From Galaxea fascicularis (taxonomy: Eukaryota; Cnidaria; Anthozoa; Scleractinia; Euphylliidae), in contig OX419339.1 of NCBI GenBank assembly GCA_948470475.1, positions 10,000,502 through 10,064,501 on the forward strand: a stretch of DNA of 64,000 bases, in the 5' to 3' direction. Shown here piece by piece: positions 57,154-64,000 of the stretch. Every line of letters begins with the position of its first letter. The first letter of the stretch is position 1. The position numbers were made by a program, and so were the translations under genes. Below the pieces are notes generated by a model. That model saw only the letters and a program-made list of their open reading frames with translations. It did not search any database and was not told where the DNA came from.

Positions 57154-57389
57154 AATGAAAAATGAAGTCAAAAGCAAACCACTCACAGGTCCATGTTTAA
57201 TGTAGGGAACAAACGTTTCGCCCTTCGGGCTTCTTCAGTGTTCACAGTGCAATCTAAGAAATACTTGGCTCCAAGTATTTCTTAGATTGCACTGTGAACA
57301 CTGAAGAAGCCCGAAGGGCGAAACGTTTGTTCCCTACATTAAACATGGACCTGTGAGTGGTTTGCTTTTGACTTCATTTTTCATTCAAC
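57150..57389. mobile_element. Perfect 240-bp palindrome
   Basis: Arms of 119 bases, 57150-57268 and 57271-57389, are exact reverse complements around a 2-base centre (ct at 57269-57270). The sequence starts gttgaatgaaaaatgaagtc and contains ctgaagaagcccgaagggcg then aaacgtt once on each strand. I found no mismatch on reading both arms. I associate this motif with retroelement ends in many animals (memory). No reverse transcriptase frame is present. Confidence 0.93.
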
Positions 57390-58804
57390 CTATTTATTAC
57401 TCTGTGAAGTCAAGGCATCGTGTATCCTTCGTTGGATCCTACTCGCAAGTGGCATTTTTCGTTGGCGACGGAGCCTGAAAACGCTCTTCACCAACTGCTG
57501 GTAAATTTAGTTTTACAAAAAGCATTGAACTTAGAGGTTCACAACGAGACATAAAGTCACCAGATTTTGCAGTGAAGACGCATGTTGTTAAAATTCGGGT
57601 TAATCTCAGCCTCAAAGCCTCAACGTTCTTATATATATAAAAAAAATGGTTCTTATAAAAAAAAAAAGAGTTTAATGGAGAACAGTGCGCCAACGAAGAT
57701 ATGCATGTATGTTTCAGAACTCTTAGGCTGGGGGTTAGGCTAATCATTAGATGCTGTTAGCAGTTCTTATGGTAACAATAGTCATGAAAACCTTCTCTTA
57801 TAAACTATTGTTCGAACATTTATCAAAATTCTTCATTAGCCGTTTGAACGCACAGCGTTTATAACTCTGAATTCCACGGACGGAGCCCTCGGTAAGACTT
57901 CCTATCAGTTTATACAAAGTACAGTTCTGGAGGGCAAGGAGCTTTTGATAGAGAAAGTCTGTGTAAATCGTCATCACCCAAATAATATCTTTGGACTTAA
58001 TGTATTTTAACAAATACATTATGCAACCGATCATTTAAACATGAAATTCTTTTTGAAGTATAGCAGGACACAATGCCACGCCAGTGACCTCCTCGTCGCA
58101 TTAAAGTTTTAGATATCAAATCCAAAATTTTCCGGTTACGAATGAGAGATGTCATCACCTTCAGTATAAAAGAAAGATAAATTTCTCCCTCAAATTTATT
58201 ATGAAACACAATGGTCACAGAGAATTGGGACAATAGTTAAAATGTGAACAGAGATATTGGGAAAAATTTCATGACTATGCACACCTGCAGCGCAAGTTTT
58301 AAATCGTTATCAGATGTGGCAAACTATACTCACTGACTGAGAAATCCTCTTCGACCTCGATCTCCGATCACTGGTGTTTAGAATTTAAAATGTAAACGTT
58401 GATTTGCGTCGGACGTGATTATTTTTCGTGAGGAAATTATCCGTAAATACAACCCTCAACAACTAGTATTCAATGATTAATATGGCGTGGTATAGCGTCG
58501 TGCATAAAAGAAAAATGATTTAGGCATGGCAGGTGAAAGCACAAGAAGTTGTAACGCAGCCCTCTCTTTCTTATACATCATCTGCATTTATTGGTTTAAC
58601 TCTGCAATCGATGTACTTACGACTAAAAGTATACCTGGTTATCGCGATCCTAATTATCATTCACGGTGGAAATTTAACCAGTGAAAACACATCTGCTGCA
58701 AAATTAACAGTTCCACACGACAGGCCTATACTAAAAAATCACTTAGTCCAAACTTGAACCAATATTACTACTCTGGTCACCAAACTGAGAAATGTCGAAT
58801 AGAG
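57390..58804. other. No gene seen upstream of the SLC6 gene
   Basis: The transporter's leader exon and promoter probably lie between 56767 and here. I cannot place them. Short frames only. Confidence 0.4.
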
Positions 58805-59056
58805 GGGGTAGTTTCTAAAGAAATTGTGGTGCTTCGTCGGTGGGGAAGTAGTACACAAAAAAGTTGGTTTTATCATCAGAGTTGGTAATGTAAATTTACC
58901 ACTGTACAGGGATTCTAAAAAGCTGACGTTTCGAGGGTCAACCTTTCATCAGAGCGAATCCGAAGGGCTAAAGCTCGAAACGTCAGCTTTTTAGAATCCC
59001 TGTACGGTGGTCAATTTACATTATCAACTTTGTTGATAAAACCAAATTTTTGAGAA
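58805..59056. mobile_element. Foldback element, retroelement-like, with hammerhead-like core
   Basis: The left arm (about 58858-58936) with ttggttttatcatcagag, gggattctaaaaagctgacg and tttcgag is repeated inverted at the right (58972-59053). On the minus strand, CTGATGA (58952-58946), 13 bases, GAAAC (58932-58928) and GTC (58927-58925) occur in hammerhead order. Partial relatives lie at 39110-39252 and near 60450-60520. Confidence 0.8.
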
Positions 59057-61879
59057 ACTTCGACCCTGACAATTCCCAGTTTCCATACTTGAATTTCACT
59101 TGCTCTCGTCTCAGTTGCTATGGAAACCAAATTTCTGCCAGAGAATGACCAAGGGGAAAGAAGACAAACACAGGTCCGTTCACAATTAGGAAGATCTAAC
59201 ACTCACCGCAATAAAAGGCACACTAATAACAGTAAAATCATCAAACTTCTTATTAATCGACTAGGTATTAAATGTCACTGTGGGAGATGGGAGAATGAGC
59301 ACAATAGCATGCTTGAAATGAGCCCGTAAAATGCTTTGTAGTTAAACACTTCAAGAACTTTAATTGGTTGTTGTTTATACTCCGTGTCTGAAACCGAAGA
59401 CAATATCATTACTGCTACCACAAGGCTTCCTCAGACATGCTTGGGGCGCAGATGATAAATCAGTTGTACTTTGAATCTTAAAAACAACCATTCCTATAAT
59501 TGTTACTGTTATGTTACAACATAAACCGACATGTTAAGGTTGACGTTTTCGGGCTAGCTTCCTCCCAAGAAAGGTGGCTCACCATTCTAAAACTACCATG
59601 CATGAAAAACGTATTTCACGGCAGACTGTCCTAAAGCCGCTAAAACATGGTGAGCTGAGTTAACCGTATAACATAGGTTAACCGTTTTAGTTCAGGCGTT
59701 CTTTATGGGGCCTTTCCATTTTGTTTTCCATTTTGTTTTCTTCACGAGGGCATAATTTGTCTTGATCACGATATTGCATATTGGCACGCAGAGGACAAAA
59801 GCTGCTTTACGTACCGTTCAATACCCTGCAAACCGTGTCTGCGTCGGTCGGAGAGTATACTGCCGCCGGCTTCACCGTCGAGGCAGCAAAAACACAAAAA
59901 CGTCTTTTATTTAAAGGACAATATTCTGTTAGTTTACGCAAAACCGATAAAGAAATAAGTTATTTACCTTGATATTTACCAGATGGACTCTTAATTTCAC
60001 CAGCAAGAAGATTATGCTTTGGAGTAGAACAATAACCTATCTTTGATATTTAAATGATCGCTACCGACAAACGAATTTCCATTTCCACCGCTTGCTCCAT
60101 CTTTTGCGAATAACAATTGGCCGGAATTAATTAAAAAATTTGTCTATATACGCGTAATAACCGGCTTCAGTCAATACTTAAAAAGATTGTAGATGCCGCT
60201 CTTTCTACAAATCATATATAATGTAATTTAATTCTTGAATTCATATGACAGCGGTACAGTCAATTGCTCCAGTTTGCTGAGAATTCAGTAGCCTTATAGT
60301 TATATTTTGAATTCGGAAAAACAAACCTCCCTTGGATCCTTGGCAGTTAAAAATTCGAAACAAACACAGAACACCAACATGGACTCAAAATAAGGGAGTA
60401 TTTTACTTTCGTTAAGCGCTTCCTAAAACAGGCAAGGTATCGCTCCAAAGCAACTAGCTAAAACTTGGTTTCATCAGGAGTTGATAAATGTAAATTGGCC
60501 ACCACGGTCACCATATATTATCAATTAAACTACAAACTGCATATTTATTGTTAAACAAGCGCAGTCAATTTTTTTCACATCGAATTTTTAAACCTATCTT
60601 TACATCTTTTTCATAAACCTTTCAAAAGTTCTGCCTTTCACTTAAACTGTCGTAACTGTCGAATTTTTTTGACAGTAATCATCCAATTTCTTTAAAGCAA
60701 TCCGTCCAAACCACCTCCACAAAATATCAGTTTTGAAATTGCTAGTGAACTTTATTCGGATTTCTACCAAGCACTGATAATCTTTCGAAGTGGTAGTTGA
60801 TCCAGCAAGCCATCTTAACGACTGAAGTAAACCATGCATATTCATGCATGAAAAGCGGTGTCAAATTTTTGAATGGGATTTGAATTATTTATCCTGGTAA
60901 TCAGTATCGTCTACAAACATTTGGAAGGCATCAATCTGCTATAAAAGGCGATAAAAATAGTTGAACTAAGGAAGAGAAATTTTACCTCATTTGTCAACGG
61001 GAATGGTTTCAACTACCTTGCCAGAAATAATCGAATCAGTTTCGTGATTTTTCACACCACCCCACAAGCTTTGAGCTTTAAACCCTATAGCGATGTTTCT
61101 CGTTACGTCACCTATTGTTATTAATGTGCCAACCAGAGGTTTATTGGCTGTTGAAACAATACATGCTATTGTTCGGTAGTTGGCAAATTTGAATATCAAA
61201 AGAAATTTGACGTCAATGTTTGTAAACAAGAAACATCGCTATTGTGTTTAAATAAAGGATATGCATGTATGTGTGTATTTAAATTTCGCTTTGTTGAGAT
61301 TTAATAAGAGTTGTGGTCGCAATCTTTATAAGAAGAGGTTTTCGATCAGTTCTTTAATTCCACAAAACTGCTTTTGCTTTACTAGTTTCTCCCTTTCCTT
61401 CAAAACATGAAAAATGAAAAACAAATCACCTAGATTAGAACATAGTCTGCAAGATCAAGAATTTTTTTTAACGTCTACTTATAATATCCCCGCAGTACCT
61501 TGTCCTACAGGCAGGTGATGAGAATGGACCTGAAACCTATCAGCCCATGAGAGGATGTTATTCTTGATATAGCCTCAAATTCTCTTAACTAAGGTACAAC
61601 GAACTGTATAGCAGCTAGAAAGAAGAATTAATAATCAGATCTTGAGAGTTAAAGGAGTAGGATTGAGAACTGAGGATAATTACAGTCGTCTCCCAGGGTA
61701 AGCGGACAACCATTGTACTAGCGACTGAGAGCAGAGGTATCATAGTTTTGGCTCGTCACTGCCACTTTGGTAGCCTTTCCACTGTTAGTTGCTAACTTGC
61801 AAAAGTTACTGTGAAGTTTTCGTGCTTATTCTGGAATCCTCAAGTTTTCTTTTTAGTTTAGTTTAAAACAATTAAAGGT
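59057..61879. other. No gene seen
   Basis: AT-rich DNA with scattered short frames. A weak fragment of the 58.8-kb element (tttcatcaggagttgataaa, ggccaccac) lies near 60468-60510. Confidence 0.45.
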
Positions 61880-61919
61880 GATATTGCGCGAGCCTATTTT
61901 TAATACCGATTTTTAATCC

Positions 61920-61954
<35 letters not shown>

Positions 61955-62095
61955 AACATGAGTGTAGGTTGCCGCAACAAAATGTTGCGTTAAAAATCGC
62001 CCTGTGCAACATGTTACACGAGACAACTCTTAAGGCAACAATGTTGCGTTAAAAATCGGTGTTAAAAATCGGCTCAGGAAAAAATTTGAAATTGC
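61880..62095. mobile_element. Element with caacatgttgc motif array
   Basis: The palindromic words gcaacaatgttgcg and gcaacatgtt and the word gttaaaaatcg recur four to five times. agcctatttttaataccg at the left is answered by cggtgttaaaaatcggct at the right. Confidence 0.6.
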
Positions 62096-62930
62096 CGGCG
62101 TGCATCAGTCTGATCTTAAGACATGTCAAAGAACTAGTGTGTCCAGCAAAGGGCGTAGCATTGGCAGATAAAAGTCCTCCATTTTCCGACCCAACGAAAG
62201 GAAAAGGAAATAATTTTTCTGAAAGGTGATTATAAATCGAAACAAGAGGCCATATTGGCCTTCATTCGGACTTCCAAGTGGCAAATGAATGCAATTAAAT
62301 TCATTTATGCCATATTACAGAACATACAGTCCTTTGAGTTCTTAAAGCTCACCACTTGCGTGTACTCCTTGGCCGAAATACTGTAAAAAGCTTTGAATCG
62401 ATGATACTTGTAATAGCATACAGGTACCCTTAGAATGACTTCATGTATTTGCCGTATGCACCTCTAGCGTGACAATTAAATATCATTATAACTGCCAGCA
62501 ATAATAAATCGTACTATTAAAAGGAATGACATACAATTTTGAAACAGCAGTGATTCAAAATGCAACACTGAGAAATCACACTTAGTTTTCTGCTTTTCTG
62601 TGACAGTCGTTTTCGCTTTTACATAGGTATTCTAGTAGGTTCACCATCACGACGTCTGGACCCACGCGGCAATCAAATATAAACACTGTTGTCGTTTTAA
62701 TACACAAACTTGGCAATAATTCCACTCGTTATTTCATTTCGACCCCAAGGTATCATATTCATCATCACGGTACAAAAAATGGCATTGCCTTCTCTAATAA
62801 GTGACTTACATCGCATTTTAAAAGTACATTCCGATTCGACATTGACATTCGACATAATCCATTAGGTAAAGTACACAAAATATATGGAATAATAACCATT
62901 ATAGTCATAAATAAAAGTAAAGACTTTACT
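62096..62930. other. No gene seen
   Basis: AT-rich DNA without recognised exons or clear repeats. Confidence 0.4.
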
Positions 62931-63160
62931 TGCTTCTTTGCTTCCATCAGGAACGTGGCTTCTTACAAAACCAACATGGCGCCTTTCTAGTTGTGATGCG
63001 TGGTGCAATCCCTTGTGATGATAACTTTTTCGCGCCTGCCGCGCGAATACGCCGGAAGTGGGCTTTGTGGCAAACAACGACGACGACGACGAAGAAGAAG
63101 GAGAAGAACGGAAAACATTTTTAGACTCGGGCCTACCTGCGGAAGCCCGAGTAAATAGCC
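62931..63160. promoter_or_regulatory. CpG-dense patch, possible promoter or first exon
   Basis: CpG sites cluster at 62950-63110 (gccgcgcgaatacgccgg, gacgacgacgac). Start-like sites occur on both strands: aacatggcgcc on plus, and on minus tgatggaagcaaagaagcaa followed by gtaaag, a possible six-codon first exon at 62947-62930. A hairpin actcgggc/gcccgagt lies at 63124-63152. Function unproven. Confidence 0.3.
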
Positions 63161-64000
63161 AGCCGGGATCGCTGAAGGAAAATTGGGGTTAAAGGGAATC
63201 TTAACAACCTGTTTCCTCCAGGAGAAGGAAGTGCTGAATTTAGACGGCTTCAACAACTGAGAATGATCAAGTTTCGTCTCTCATTCGAAGACCGAATTTT
63301 CAGATTAAAGTTTTTTTTTTCATCTTCTTCAAGCACAACATATGACAGAGTTTTCGACAGAAACTTGGTAAATTATTCGGGAATTGAATGCTTGACGAAC
63401 AACTAGACAAGTTGCCAACTAAATCAACATATCAAAATATGGATAAACATGCCATATTAAAACCGTCAATTAAGGAAGATTTACGACACTAAACTAAATT
63501 ACTTTCATCCAGCTGCCGAAGCTAACGCGACGGGTTTGGCAGTAACTTAACATAATACGGCTGAATTAAAAAGGGCCAGTAAACGATTTACCGTTTTTAC
63601 TAGGGTAAACATGCTTTGAAATGTTATAAAATCTAGAATCTTAGTATTAGTGTGGCGTCAATGCGGATTGAAGTCTTCCAACGTGAATACCATCTCATTC
63701 GCTGATAAATATATATTATAAAACCATCACAAACAGTATGATCGCCTTAAGATAGAAAACATTAACAACTGGCGCGAAAGCCAACCTATAAGATGTTCTC
63801 CAACCCTAAATGTGTCATATCGATTACTATCAAACTGAATATCGTGGAAAACGCGGATGAACCTGGCAGGCTTGATATCGATGACCGAGCATGTGTCAAT
63901 GAAGACCGGATAATATATCGCTCCAGTTTCATTCGGTAGTGAAAATCAAACGTAATTCTAATCCTAAATATCAAACTTGACAGTTACACGGAATTCTCGT
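63161..64000. other. No gene seen at the right edge
   Basis: AT-rich DNA; short minus-strand frames without recognisable features. Confidence 0.4.

Overview
The window is animal nuclear DNA with about 39-40 % GC, small genes split by introns, canonical GT/AG splice sites and dense, short, foldback-type transposons. The proteins look early-branching metazoan, and several repeat families look like ones I associate with stony corals. My best guess is an anthozoan cnidarian, probably a scleractinian coral. This is an inference from gene content and repeat style, not from a search.

I rebuilt six protein genes by joining exons at splice sites and reading the products. Left to right: (1) the 5' half of an ESCRT-III gene, CHMP1 (minus strand, 4479-5474), whose later exons I cannot find; (2) RBM39/CAPER, a splicing coactivator (plus strand, 9129-20247, 15 coding exons, 526 aa); (3) a single-exon class A GPCR (plus strand, 22234-23241, 335 aa); (4) MPPE1/PGAP5, the GPI-anchor remodelling phosphodiesterase (minus strand, 34996 to 29257, six exons, 394 aa); (5) S-adenosylhomocysteinase AHCY (minus strand, 44335 to 36982, seven exons, 434 aa); (6) an SLC6 transporter nearest the B0AT/nutrient amino acid branch (minus strand, 56735 to 49933, nine coding exons, about 766 aa). 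CHMP1 and RBM39 point away from each other and probably share a promoter region near 5.7-5.8 kb. MPPE1, AHCY and the transporter all point left. The genes are unrelated housekeeping or membrane functions; nothing suggests a cluster with a common pathway.

Between and inside the genes lie about thirty repeat elements. Most are non-autonomous inverted-repeat elements (MITE or foldback type), several with readable target duplications. There is also a tRNA-derived SINE, a GATC-phased minisatellite (3.4-4.1 kb), a 0.2-kb-unit tandem repeat (26.6-27.6 kb), microsatellites and a perfect 240-bp palindrome abutting a (TA)n tract (57.1-57.4 kb). The stretches 44.4-49.9 kb and 57.4-64.0 kb hold no gene I can support.

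The most interesting observations are: four consecutive 39-nt, same-phase exons building the RBM39 RS domain; a set of MITEs that share similar ends but each carry their own short palindromic motif repeated through the body; the perfect palindrome and a nearby foldback element, both with hammerhead-ribozyme-like core motifs; and a GPCR with SRY and CTLP in place of the usual DRY and CWxP.
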